From positions 310,001 through 374,000 of the forward strand of contig CAVQVN010000009.1 of NCBI GenBank assembly GCA_963717135.1: a DNA stretch of 64,000 nucleotides. The letters are read 5' to 3'. A model generated the notes under the pieces. It made no database searches. It had not been told where the DNA came from and was given only the letters and a program-made list of their open reading frames with translations. The translations under genes and the position numbers were made by a program. The stretch is from UBA4744 sp963717135. Lineage in GTDB: Bacteria > Actinomycetota > Acidimicrobiia > Spongiisociales > UBA4744. This document shows, in pieces, positions 7,900 through 16,847 of this stretch. How positions within the stretch are numbered: the first letter of the stretch is position 1; every line of letters starts with the position of its first letter.

Positions 7900-10800
7900 T
7901 TACCCGACGGCGGCGCCCGCGAGGTCGGTCTGATCCGGGAGACCGTCCGCCCACACGTCCATGAAACAGGTCGTGCCGGTCTCGGCCAACCACCGGTATG
8001 CCTCCCGGGCCGCTTGGGCGGCGGCCGGGTGCTCCCGACCTACCAGCATGGCAAACGAGGTTTGCACGATGGCCAGATCCTCCTCCCCTACCACGGGTTC
8101 CCACAGGTCGATCAGTGCCGAGAATCGTTCTGCCGCCTGGTCTAGATCGCCTTTCAGTGCAGCCCTGGTCGCGTCGATGTAGAGTCTCACACCGTCGACC
8201 AGAACACCCTGGTTGGTGTTCTCCGCAGCGAAGGCAGCCACCGCCTCAACCCGGTCGACCCTTCTAGTCCAGGCCGCCGCCTGGGCGGCCTCATAGATCC
8301 CGGCACCGGTGTTGACGTGATCGATCTGCATGCCCAGGTCGTACGCGTCGTCCCACCGACCGACACATTTGTACGCCTGGCATTTCACCTGATCGATCCC
8401 GGCGCGCAGTTGTGGATCGGTTTCGTCGTCGTAGAAGGTGAGCGCGGCCAGCGTCCGTTCGAATGCTTCTGATCCACGACCCGTCCGGAGTTCAATTGCG
8501 GCCCGGGTGGCATCCCACCAGGCTTTCCAGAAGTCTGACAATTGGTCTTCTTCGAACTCATCGAGGCGGGCGAGTGCCTCTTGGTAACGGCCCTGGGTCA
8601 TATAGCTGCTGGCGGTGTCGCCGGCGTTCCGCACCATCCAACTGAAGTCGCCGAGTCGACTGGCCAGTTCGTGGAGCCGCTCGCCGAGCCGCATGGCCTC
8701 CTGCGGATCGTCCAGATATAGCGTGGCGGCCAGATTGTTGATTGCCCGCCCGGCCACCCGCAGCAGACCGTTTTCTTCCGCAACGGCGGCCACGCCCCTG
8801 AACAGAACTCGCGACTCCACCGCTCTGCCCCTCCAGCCAAGAGCCGTGGCCTGGGTAACCAGGCTGTCCAGCGACACTTCGGTCAGGCCCAGAGATGAGG
8901 CGGCCGGAAGCAGGCGCACCACCGCCTCGATGGCCGGGGCAGGATTATTGGTCAGGGCATAACTGCGGGCGGCCTCGGCGGCCAGCCGGACGGTGACCGG
9001 ATCGTCGATGGTCCGGACCTCCCGAAAAACGGGCTCGACCACCGTCAAGGCTTCGTCGGACCGGTAGTGGCTGTTGAGCAGGCTGCTGTGGGCGGTCGCC
9101 GCCCGTCTCACCCCCTCGATGTCACCCGCCTGTTCGAAGTGCTTTCTGGCCGCGTTGATGTAGGCAATGCCCCGCTCGACTTCTGCCTGAGCTTCGGCAA
9201 ACCCGGCGGCCTGGAGCCGGAACCCGGCCTTCTGCTCTTCGTGCCTGGACAGATCTATTGCCTGATCGAGCAACCCCATCGCTTGGGCGTGCGAGCCAAG
9301 TTCGGCCGCTCGGGCCGCGGCGTCCGCCAGACCGCGCAGAGCTTGAGCAGCCAGCTCATCACGCTCGGCGCCGTCCGGACTGGCGTCGAAGGCGCCCATG
9401 AAATGGCCGGCGATGACTCCGGCCAACTCCGGATCGCCGAACCCGTCAAAATAGCGGGCGGCCGCCAGGTGTAGGGACCGTCGGTCCGGCCGGTTCAGGC
9501 GTTGGTAGGCCACCTCCCGGATCAGCGACTGCACGAACCTGTATTGGCCGCGTTCCGGGGACCGTGGGTCGTCCTCCAGATCGAGGAGCTCGAGCTGGAC
9601 CAATCTCCGCAGATCAGCGTCAAGATCTTCCGTCTTGCCCTCGCGCAACGCCACCAGGCCCTCGGGAGTGAACGTCTGACCAAGCACAGCCCCGTCTTGC
9701 AATAGCGATCGTTCGCCCGGCTCCAGGCGATCGAGTCGCGCCGCGATCACGGCCTGCAAGGAATCGGGCAAGGCCATGGAGACCAGATCCCCCTCGTACC
9801 GGAAACCCTCGTCCGCCTGGACCAGCTGACCGCGGGAGGTGAGCATCCGCACCATCTCAACGGCGTAGAGCGGCATCCCGGCCGAGCGTTCGACCAGCTT
9901 GGCGATAACGTCACCATCGACCCCGGGCAGGTACTCGGTCAGCATCTCTTTCATGTCCGGGTTGGTGAGCGGTGCCAGCCTCACCGCCATCGAGCTGCGG
10001 TGTTGCGCTCCCCACGTCGGGTGCCGATCAAGCAGATCGGGTCGGGCCAGCGTGATCACCAGCATCGGCGATCGAGCCGACCGTTCAACCAGTTCGGCAA
10101 TGAAGTCGACCAGGCCGGAGTCGGCCCAATGAAGGTCTTCGAACACCAGGACGGTGGTACCCCGGCCGGCGATGTGCTGAAAGAAGGACCGCAGTGCCGA
10201 AAAGAGTTCGGCCCGACTGCCGGCAGGCATCTCCCCCAATCCCAATAGGGCTTCCAACCGGGGTTCGATCCAGCGGCGGTCCTCCTCGCTGGGAATGAAC
10301 TCGGCGGCACACGTACGTAGCCGGGTCCGGGCCCGGGCCGGGTCTTCGCTCTCTACGATGCCGGCCCGGCGGCGGATCATCTCACCGAGCGCCCAGAACG
10401 TAACCCCGTCGCCGTAGGAAGGCGAGCGGCCCTGATGCCAGTAGACGTCGTCGCTGAACCCGTCGATGTGGTTCTTGAACTCTTCGGCGAGCCGCGTCTT
10501 GCCGATCCCACCTTCACCGACGATCGAAACCAGACGGGCTCGTTGCTCGGTTTCGACGGCCGCCAGCTGATCTTTCAGCAATCGCATTTCACGATCGCGA
10601 CCGACAAACGGCGGTTGACGCAGATCCCCATCGGTCCGGCCGCCCACCATGGCAGCCACCCGGATGGCCTTCCAAGCCAGAACGGTGTCCGACTTGCCTT
10701 TCACGCTCCGTTCCCCCATGGGTTCATAATCGATGGAGCGAGAGGTGACCGAATGAGTAGTGGCTCCCACGAACACGGTGCCGGGTTCGGCGATGGATTG

Positions 10801-11400
10801 CAGCCGGGAGGCGGTGTTGACGAGGTCGCCGACCACCAGACCTTTCTCGTTTCCCCCCGGTCCCACCGAGGTGGAACCCGAATTGACCCCGGCTCGCAAC
10901 CTCAGTTCGGGCTGATCCAGTTCCTCGCCGAGGGCGGCCACCATGTCGACCAGCTCCAGACCCGCCCGAACGGCGCGTTCGCCGTCGTCTTCCCGCGCCA
11001 TGGTGGCTCCCCACACACCCATGACGGCGTCACCGATGAATTTGTCGACGGATCCCCCAAACCGTTCGATGATTTCTCGGGCCCGGTCGAAGTACACGGT
11101 GAGCATGTCACGCACCTCTTCGGAATCCCGTTTCTCCGAGTAGGTGGTGTAGCTGACGATGTCGGCAAACAAGACCGAGATGAACCGCTTCTCGGTGATG
11201 GCCGGCACTTCGGAAACTTCGGAAGTCGCAGCCACCGGGGCAACGCTTCCCCCCAACTGTTGACCGCAGTTGCCACAGAACTTGTCGTCGGCGTCGTTCT
11301 CGGTGCCACAGTGCGCACAAACTAAACTCAGCGGGTTGCCGCACTCTTTGCAGAACTTCCGATCTGCACGGTTCTCGGTTCCACACACACCGCAGGTCAA
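7900..11400 (-). CDS. Double zinc-ribbon / adenylate cyclase / AAA ATPase / TPR protein, 1166 aa
   Basis: A TTG start at 11400 follows TTGGAGAA by 5 nt. Two zinc ribbons come first (Cys3, 6, 17, 20 and Cys28, 31, 42, 45). A class III cyclase domain follows (about 70-245) with a full catalytic set: Asp80, Lys120, Asp124, Asp192, Asn195 and Arg199; the Lys/Asp pair predicts ATP as substrate. From 265 an AAA_16-type ATPase begins (PFVGRDREM, Walker A GEGGIGKT at 295-302, Walker B VLVFEDLHWAD). The last ~500 residues are TPR-like helices. It stands immediately upstream of the borosin-like pair in the same orientation, with an 80-97 nt gap, so it may share transcription with it. The ligand sensed is unknown. 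Confidence 0.92.
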   Translation of the reverse strand: MTCGVCGTENRADRKFCKECGNPLSLVCAHCGTENDADDKFCGNCGQQLGGSVAPVAATSEVSEVPAITEKRFISVLFADIVSYTTYSEKRDSEEVRDMLTVYFDRAREIIERFGGSVDKFIGDAVMGVWGATMAREDDGERAVRAGLELVDMVAALGEELDQPELRLRAGVNSGSTSVGPGGNEKGLVVGDLVNTASRLQSIAEPGTVFVGATTHSVTSRSIDYEPMGERSVKGKSDTVLAWKAIRVAAMVGGRTDGDLRQPPFVGRDREMRLLKDQLAAVETEQRARLVSIVGEGGIGKTRLAEEFKNHIDGFSDDVYWHQGRSPSYGDGVTFWALGEMIRRRAGIVESEDPARARTRLRTCAAEFIPSEEDRRWIEPRLEALLGLGEMPAGSRAELFSALRSFFQHIAGRGTTVLVFEDLHWADSGLVDFIAELVERSARSPMLVITLARPDLLDRHPTWGAQHRSSMAVRLAPLTNPDMKEMLTEYLPGVDGDVIAKLVERSAGMPLYAVEMVRMLTSRGQLVQADEGFRYEGDLVSMALPDSLQAVIAARLDRLEPGERSLLQDGAVLGQTFTPEGLVALREGKTEDLDADLRRLVQLELLDLEDDPRSPERGQYRFVQSLIREVAYQRLNRPDRRSLHLAAARYFDGFGDPELAGVIAGHFMGAFDASPDGAERDELAAQALRGLADAAARAAELGSHAQAMGLLDQAIDLSRHEEQKAGFRLQAAGFAEAQAEVERGIAYINAARKHFEQAGDIEGVRRAATAHSSLLNSHYRSDEALTVVEPVFREVRTIDDPVTVRLAAEAARSYALTNNPAPAIEAVVRLLPAASSLGLTEVSLDSLVTQATALGWRGRAVESRVLFRGVAAVAEENGLLRVAGRAINNLAATLYLDDPQEAMRLGERLHELASRLGDFSWMVRNAGDTASSYMTQGRYQEALARLDEFEEDQLSDFWKAWWDATRAAIELRTGRGSEAFERTLAALTFYDDETDPQLRAGIDQVKCQAYKCVGRWDDAYDLGMQIDHVNTGAGIYEAAQAAAWTRRVDRVEAVAAFAAENTNQGVLVDGVRLYIDATRAALKGDLDQAAERFSALIDLWEPVVGEEDLAIVQTSFAMLVGREHPAAAQAAREAYRWLAETGTTCFMDVWADGLPDQTDLAGAAVG

Positions 11401-11554
11401 GGGCGTTCTCCAAGCATGGCCGGCAGGTTACCGAATGGTCATTAGTTTGGCAGTCACGGATGTCTCGGTCGCTCAAATATATCGGTGACGGCCGGCCGAC
11501 CGGGGTCGCGGTAGAGTTTCCTCGACCCAGCAAGCTAGATCACCCAATCTTGGG

Positions 11555-12076
11555 GTGACGAAACGGGATCGAACAAACGTGCCGACGGAATTCCTCGCCT
11601 ACATCGGGGCGGCCGCAATGGTGGTTCTGGCCTTCCTGGCCTACCGGTATTGGCGCTCCACCGCCGCTTACGCCCACCGGGTCCGGGAGTCCCATGCCCG
11701 ACAGATCCGCGATTCGTACCGCGCTACCGCCGCTTCTGAAGAGGTCATACCGGATCCTGAGGCCGATCTGCCCGAGGCCCGGACCGACCAAGCGGTCCCC
11801 AGCCCGGCGTTCCGGCTGATCGAGGATCTGGAGCCCCGCCAAACAACGGCGAGGGCCTCCAGCCTCGGACCGGTAGCGGAACTCCTCAAGGAACTCGATG
11901 AAGAACTAGCCGCGCTCCCAAAAGGCATAGAACTGATGAACCTTCCGTTGCTCGAGCGGCGCCGGGTGGCCGACCGGCGCGAACAGCTGACGAAGGACCG
12001 ATCCCGTCTCCTCGACCAACCCCAGAAGGGGAACCACCGCCGGAGTCGCCGCCGGAGTCCGGGGTCGGTGCAATAG
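11555..12076 (+). CDS. Hypothetical single-pass membrane protein
   Basis: This is an up to 173-residue frame with one N-terminal membrane helix (AYIGAAAMVVLAFLAYRYW). A long charged cytoplasmic part follows, rich in Glu, Arg and Ala, and it ends in a very basic tail. GTG 11555 lies inside a small hairpin (TCACCC 11540-11545 with GGGTGA 11553-11558), and GTG 11579 is a reasonable alternative start. Neither has a clear ribosome site. No family is recognised. The helical middle (VAELLKELDEELAAL) may form a coiled coil. It is divergent from the cyclase gene and convergent with hypA. Confidence 0.6.
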   Translation: MTKRDRTNVPTEFLAYIGAAAMVVLAFLAYRYWRSTAAYAHRVRESHARQIRDSYRATAASEEVIPDPEADLPEARTDQAVPSPAFRLIEDLEPRQTTARASSLGPVAELLKELDEELAALPKGIELMNLPLLERRRVADRREQLTKDRSRLLDQPQKGNHRRSRRRSPGSVQ

Positions 12077-12096
12077 GCTCCCGCCAAGGAAGACCC

Positions 12097-12450
12097 TTAC
12101 GGCCTCTCGTCCTCGTCGATATCGATGCTCTCCAGATAACACTGATCGCCACCGGTCAACTCGATCCGGACGCTCCCACATGCCGGACAAACCGGCTCCG
12201 TCGATGCCGGGTTCTGGCCGCCGCAATCCCAGCAGGTCACCGAGCCGTTCTCTCTCCGCACGATCACCTCGGCATGTTCGACCGCAGTTCCTTTGCTGAG
12301 AATCTCGAAGTGAAACCGCAGCGCCTCTTCGGTGACGTGGGTGAAATCGCCCAAGACCACCGAAACGCGGGCAACCCGCCCGGCCTCGTGCTGTTGGGCT
12401 GTTTCCAGCGCGGTCTGAACGATGCCGCTGATGATGGACACTTCATGCAT
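12097..12450 (-). CDS. hypA: Hydrogenase/urease nickel incorporation metallochaperone HypA
   Basis: The 117-residue protein starts at ATG 12450, giving the N-terminal Met-His-Glu that binds nickel in this family. The structural zinc site is present as Cys73-x2-Cys76 and Cys88-x2-Cys91. Length is typical of HypA. It would deliver Ni to HypB for [NiFe]-hydrogenase, or serve urease in some organisms. No other hyp gene, hydrogenase or urease subunit is in the window, so it is an orphan here. The 90-base upstream extension of the frame has no ribosome site and would bury the nickel-binding Met. Confidence 0.9.
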   Translation of the reverse strand: MHEVSIISGIVQTALETAQQHEAGRVARVSVVLGDFTHVTEEALRFHFEILSKGTAVEHAEVIVRRENGSVTCWDCGGQNPASTEPVCPACGSVRIELTGGDQCYLESIDIDEDERP

Positions 12451-12538
12451 CGCCCAATAGTGACAGGCCTTGGCGGATCTTGGCCAATCCTGGCGGTCCG
12501 TCCATCTCGCGACCCGGTGCTCTGCGCACTCCGATACC

Positions 12539-13963
12539 ATGCGGGAAATGAGTCAACCTCCGCCCAATCGGGGCATCTTCTGCAACCGGACCCTCAACCT
12601 CCGCTCGATCAAAGCCATCGGGTACGACCTCGATTACACCTTGGTGCACTACAACACTCTGGAGTGGGAACGGCGCGCCTACCACCACACCAAACTACGG
12701 CTGGCGGAGCGGGGCTGGCCGGTCGCCGATCTCATCTTCGATCCTGACGAGGTCATCCAGGGTCTGACGATCGACCTTGAGTTGGGAAACCTCCTCAAAG
12801 TGACCCGCTTCGGCTATGTGATCCGGGCAGCGCACGGCACCCGGCTGCTCGAATTTGATGAGGTGCGCCGCTCCTACACCGGCACGGTCGTCGATCTGAA
12901 CCAGGACCGCTGGGTGTTCATCAACACGTTGTTCTCGCTGTCGGAGGCGTCCCTTTTTGCTCAGCTGGTCGATTTGGCCGACGCCGGGGCGATTCCCGAG
13001 GTGATCGGCTACGAGAACCTGTACCGGACCGTCCGCGGTGCCCTCGATGCCGCCCACATGGAAGGCACTCTCAAGAGTGAGGTCCTGGCCAATCCCGATC
13101 GGTTCATCGAGCCGGATCCTGATGTTGTGCCGATGCTGATCGATCAACGGGAAGCGGGCAAACAGCTGATGCTGATCACCAACTCCGAGTGGGAGTACGC
13201 CGAGAGGATCCTCGCCCATGTCTTCGATCCCCAGTTGCCGGACGGACAGGCCTGGCAGGATCTTTTCGACACGGTCATCGTCTCGGCCAACAAGCCGGGC
13301 TTCTTCGAAGAACCTCATCGCCTCTACCGTGTGGTCGATGAGGATCGGGCGTTGCTAAGACCGCATCTGGGTCCGATGGAGCCGGGCGGCGTCTACTTCG
13401 GTGGGAGCGCCTATCAGGTGGAAGAGAGCCTCGGTCTGTCCGGTGAGGAGATTCTCTACGTGGGTGATCATCTCTTTGGAGACGTCCACGCCTCGAAATC
13501 TGCACTTCGCTGGCGAACTGCGTTGGTGCTCTACGAGCTCGAAGCGGAAGTGGATGCCCTCATCGATTTTGCGGATCAGGAAACCCGTCTGATCGAGTTG
13601 ATGGATGAGAAAGGCCGCCTCGAGGCCGAACAGGCCGACCTGCGCCTCATTCGTCAACGCAACAAATACACCCCCATCGAGCCGCCCCGCAGCAACCGCA
13701 GCCTGGATCGGGCGCTCGACGACATCCGCGCCCTTCTGGCCGACCTCGACGAGAAGATCGCCCCATTGGCCATAGCCGCCGGGGCTCTCAGCAACGATCG
13801 ATGGGGTTTGCTGATGAGATCCGGCGTCGACAAAAGCCTGTTCGCTCGCCAGGTCGAACGGTATGCCGACGTGTACACGTCTCGGGTCTCAAACCTCCTC
13901 TACGCCACTCCGCACGGGTTCCTGAGGGCGTTCCGCAGCCCTCTCCCCCACGACCGGATCTGA
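12539..13963 (+). CDS. HAD superfamily 5'-nucleotidase (NT5C2-like family)
   Basis: The 474-residue protein carries the HAD nucleophile motif DLDYTL (Asp30, Asp32, Thr34), a LITNSEWEYA motif II region, and VGDHLFGDV as motif IV with the metal Asp residues. This arrangement and the opening FCNRTLNLRSIKAIGYDLDYTLVHY are typical of the cytosolic purine 5'-nucleotidase family (PF05761). That family dephosphorylates IMP/GMP in animals; bacterial members are less studied. ATG 12539 is chosen because the conserved region begins soon after it; ATG 12548 is possible. It is divergent from hypA with under 100 nt between starts. Confidence 0.88.
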   Translation: MREMSQPPPNRGIFCNRTLNLRSIKAIGYDLDYTLVHYNTLEWERRAYHHTKLRLAERGWPVADLIFDPDEVIQGLTIDLELGNLLKVTRFGYVIRAAHGTRLLEFDEVRRSYTGTVVDLNQDRWVFINTLFSLSEASLFAQLVDLADAGAIPEVIGYENLYRTVRGALDAAHMEGTLKSEVLANPDRFIEPDPDVVPMLIDQREAGKQLMLITNSEWEYAERILAHVFDPQLPDGQAWQDLFDTVIVSANKPGFFEEPHRLYRVVDEDRALLRPHLGPMEPGGVYFGGSAYQVEESLGLSGEEILYVGDHLFGDVHASKSALRWRTALVLYELEAEVDALIDFADQETRLIELMDEKGRLEAEQADLRLIRQRNKYTPIEPPRSNRSLDRALDDIRALLADLDEKIAPLAIAAGALSNDRWGLLMRSGVDKSLFARQVERYADVYTSRVSNLLYATPHGFLRAFRSPLPHDRI

Positions 13964-14052
13964 ATCTCCGCCAACTCGCTTTGATTATCGGTCGCTTCAC
14001 TCCGGCCGTTGGCCGCTGGTTCCTCTAATCTCTCGCCACCAGAGGGAGTGTG

Positions 14053-15750
14053 GTGTCAGAGTCCAAGCCGTCGTTTCGTAGCGCGCTGCATCATCGTGAT
14101 TACCGGTGGCTGGCGTCTGCCTTCGTTGTCTCCAACATCGGGAGTTGGGCCTACAACGTCGCCTTGATGGTCTGGGTGTTCGATGCGACGGGATCGGCGG
14201 CCTGGGCGGGGGCGGTGAGTCTGGCCCGGTTTGTGCCTGCCTTGCTGTTCAGCGCCTACGGGGGCGTGCTGGCCGAACGGTTCGAGCGCCGCAACCTCAT
14301 CGTCACGCTCAATCTGACCTCGGCGGCGACCCACGTGCTGCTGGCCATGGTCGTGCTGGCCAACGGACCGATTGTCATTGCGTTGGTGCTCGCCGCCCTC
14401 GGCACGATGCAGGGAACTATCTACGAGCCGGGCGTCATCGCCCTCACCCCGGAGATCGTCGGTGAAACCGATCTGGCAGCTGCCAATTCCCTCAATAGCT
14501 TGATCGACAACTCGGCGATCATCGCCGGGCCTGCTATCGGCGCACTGCTGCTGGTTTGGTTCGACCCATCGGTGACCCTCCTCATCAATGCCGCCACCTT
14601 TGCTTACGCGGCCGGGGCCACCCGCATGGTCAAGACTCGCAGCCAACCGAGCGACGTCACCGAAGGCGGTCAAAAGGGCCCGCTGGCCCAGATGGCCGTC
14701 GGTTTGAAAGCCCTGGCGGGGTCGAGCACCGCCCGCCTGCTGGCCGGGTTCAGCGTTCTGGCCAGCTTCTACTACGGCACGGATACGGTGCTGCTGGTCG
14801 TCTTGAGTGAGACCAACCTGGGTACGGGAGCCGAGGGTTTCGGCTATCTCCTCACGGCACTTGGAGTAGGCGGGATCATCGCCGCTCCCCTGGTGAACAA
14901 GCTGGGCAATTCGGCCCGCTTGGGAACAGTGATTGCAGTCGGGATGATCGTCTACACGCTCCCCACTGCCCTCATGGTGCTGGTGTCCGACCCGGCGGTG
15001 GCCTTCGCACTGCAAGTGGTACGCGGCGCCGGGACTCTGGTGGTCGACGTTCTGGCGCTGACCGCCATGCAACGCACCCTGCCGCCCAACCTGGTCGCCC
15101 GGGTGTACGGCGTGTTCATTGCCCTGGTTCTGGCCGCCATCTCGCTTGGAGCGGCCCTGACCCCGCTACTGCTGTCGCTCTTCGGGCTCACGGGAACATT
15201 GTTGATCTATGGAGTCGGAACCCCGCTGGCGGTGCTCCTCGGCTATCCGCGGCTGTTGCATGTCGATCGTCTCGCCAAGCAACGCCTCTTGGAATTGCAG
15301 CCGAAACTGCACGCCCTCGAAGCCAGTCCCTTGTTTGCCGCGCTGGGCAGGGCCAACCTGGAGCATCTGGCGGCCGCCGCCACCGAGATGAGCCTGCCGA
15401 TAGGGACACTGATCATCCGCCAGGGCGACCCGGCGGATGCGATGTATCTCATCGAAGAAGGAGCGGTGGCCGTCACCGTCCAAGGTGCGGATGGGCTACA
15501 CCATCCGGTGGCCGAGCTGAAGGCGGGCGACTACTTCGGCGAGGTCGCCCTGCTCGACAACGTACCGCGTACGGCCGACGTGCGGGTTGTCGAAGATTCC
15601 CGGCTCTTCAAGATCGACCGCGACACTTTCCTCTCGGCGGCCGGACACCACCCCGGCACCGGGTTCCTCGATCGGGCCCGCCACCGAACCGCCCAGACCA
15701 TGCACATCGGCGCCGCGTTGCAGGACGGCGGCGAGACGGTTTTCCAGTAG
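14053..15750 (+). CDS. MFS transporter with C-terminal cyclic-nucleotide-binding domain
   Basis: The first ~410 residues form an MFS permease of the drug/enterobactin-exporter type, with about 12 membrane segments and the start FRSALHHRDYRWL typical of that group. The last ~130 residues are a cNMP-binding domain: GTLIIRQGDPADAMYLIEEG, then the phosphate-binding cassette YFGEVALLDNVPRTADV, with the Glu and Arg that grip cAMP or cGMP. The fusion suggests export gated by cyclic nucleotide, though the substrate is unknown. GTG 14053 follows GGGAG by 4 nt; GTG 14050 is too close to it. Several cyclase-domain proteins lie within 50 kb, including three in the preceding 12 kb. Confidence 0.9.
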   Translation: MSESKPSFRSALHHRDYRWLASAFVVSNIGSWAYNVALMVWVFDATGSAAWAGAVSLARFVPALLFSAYGGVLAERFERRNLIVTLNLTSAATHVLLAMVVLANGPIVIALVLAALGTMQGTIYEPGVIALTPEIVGETDLAAANSLNSLIDNSAIIAGPAIGALLLVWFDPSVTLLINAATFAYAAGATRMVKTRSQPSDVTEGGQKGPLAQMAVGLKALAGSSTARLLAGFSVLASFYYGTDTVLLVVLSETNLGTGAEGFGYLLTALGVGGIIAAPLVNKLGNSARLGTVIAVGMIVYTLPTALMVLVSDPAVAFALQVVRGAGTLVVDVLALTAMQRTLPPNLVARVYGVFIALVLAAISLGAALTPLLLSLFGLTGTLLIYGVGTPLAVLLGYPRLLHVDRLAKQRLLELQPKLHALEASPLFAALGRANLEHLAAAATEMSLPIGTLIIRQGDPADAMYLIEEGAVAVTVQGADGLHHPVAELKAGDYFGEVALLDNVPRTADVRVVEDSRLFKIDRDTFLSAAGHHPGTGFLDRARHRTAQTMHIGAALQDGGETVFQ

Positions 15751-15797
15751 CGCGCGTTCACGGGAATAGCCCCCCGGGTGGAATGGTTGCCACCCGC

Positions 15798-16178
15798 ATG
15801 GACGCAAACATCACCAAGGCCTTGGAAAAGGGCGGAGTAGTCGACATCACGACCACCGGGCGGGCGTCCGGTTTGCCTCGTCGCATCGAGATCTTCTTTC
15901 ACCAGTTCGATGGGGACTACTTCATCACCGGCCGACCCGGACGCAAGCGGGATTGGCTGGCCAATCTGATCGCCAACCCGGAGTTCACAGTGCACCTCAA
16001 ACGAGGAGTCAAAGCAGATCTGCCGGCAACCGCCGAGCCGATCACCGACCCCGCCGAACGGGCCGGTATCCTGTTTCGCATCCTGACGGAGAGCTGGAAC
16101 AGCCCACCCGAGCAAGCAAGAATCGACCTGCCGACCTGGGTCGAAAAGGCCCCTCTGATCCGATTCTCCGTGGCCTGA
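15798..16178 (+). CDS. Deazaflavin (F420)-dependent nitroreductase-family protein
   Basis: The 126-residue protein contains DITTTGRASGLPRRIEIFFH and later FITGRPGRKRDWLANLIANPEFTVHLK, written here from two separate blocks. These are hallmark stretches of the Ddn / F420H2-dependent quinone reductase family (PF04075), split-barrel proteins that bind F420. ATG 15798 matches where the family starts; ATG 15783 falls in the loop of a 7-bp hairpin (15775-15781 with 15790-15796). It follows the MFS gene by 47 nt on the same strand. Its specific substrate is unknown. Confidence 0.85.
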   Translation: MDANITKALEKGGVVDITTTGRASGLPRRIEIFFHQFDGDYFITGRPGRKRDWLANLIANPEFTVHLKRGVKADLPATAEPITDPAERAGILFRILTESWNSPPEQARIDLPTWVEKAPLIRFSVA

Positions 16179-16322
16179 TCCACCGACCAAACCGGCCGAT
16201 GATCTACGGTCGCCCTCGTATGGGCAGCCAGCCACAGTCTTTGCCTCGCCCGCGGAGCACCTGCCAAGGGGCGAAGTGGAGGGGGTGATGGCGCATGGCT
16301 GACCGCGGACGGCTGTTGGCTC

Positions 16323-16775
16323 TCAGCCGACGGAATGTGCCTGTCGTGCAATCCGGATTACCGGCATCACCCGATCGGTCTTCTGCTCGTATTCGGCGAA
16401 GAAACCCATCGCGTCTTTCATCTTCCCGAACGCAACTGCTCGCTCCTGCCCCTCCAGAGTCGTGGCCCGGGCCTCGTAAAAATCGGCCTTGTTGCGCACC
16501 CACACGTTGGGATCAGCGACGATGTTGAGATACCAGGTGGGATGGTGATCGGCGCCACCTTTCGATGCCACGATGATCAGGTCTTCGCCATCTTCTACAC
16601 AGACCAGCGGCACCCTGCGGATCTGCCCCGATTTGCGGCCCTTGAAATAGAGCAGGAAAACGCGATCGGCAACCGGATGCTCGATGTCCGCACCGTTCGA
16701 AGCCACATACTGTCGGGCCTGACGGGAGACATATTCGCTGGGACTGTCGAGAGCTTCCTTTTCGATGGGGTTCAT
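16323..16775 (-). CDS. Deazaflavin (F420)-dependent nitroreductase, Ddn type
   Basis: The 150-residue protein has GRKSGQIRRVPLV followed by GGADHHPTWYLNIVADP, the signature of Ddn-type F420-dependent nitroreductases/quinone reductases (PF04075). Length is typical. The ATG at 16775 has AGGAAA upstream. It is convergent with the previous entry, which belongs to the same broad family but is not a close copy. It likely uses F420H2 to reduce quinones or nitro compounds at the membrane; the true substrate is unknown. Confidence 0.88.
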   Translation of the reverse strand: MNPIEKEALDSPSEYVSRQARQYVASNGADIEHPVADRVFLLYFKGRKSGQIRRVPLVCVEDGEDLIIVASKGGADHHPTWYLNIVADPNVWVRNKADFYEARATTLEGQERAVAFGKMKDAMGFFAEYEQKTDRVMPVIRIARQAHSVG

Positions 16776-16847
16776 AAATGGATTTCCTTTTCAACGATCA
16801 GTGAAGTCAATCAACCGTTCGACGGAAACATTCCCAACCCCGCCCGC

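Noticed and set aside
10435..11325. 296-codon plus-strand frame opposite the zinc-ribbon cyclase
   Set aside because: Shadow of a strong gene with all domain motifs on the other strand.
14056..15072. 338-codon minus-strand frame across the MFS-cNMP gene
   Set aside because: Antisense to a well-supported transporter; the translation is Gln/His/Gly-rich with no domain.
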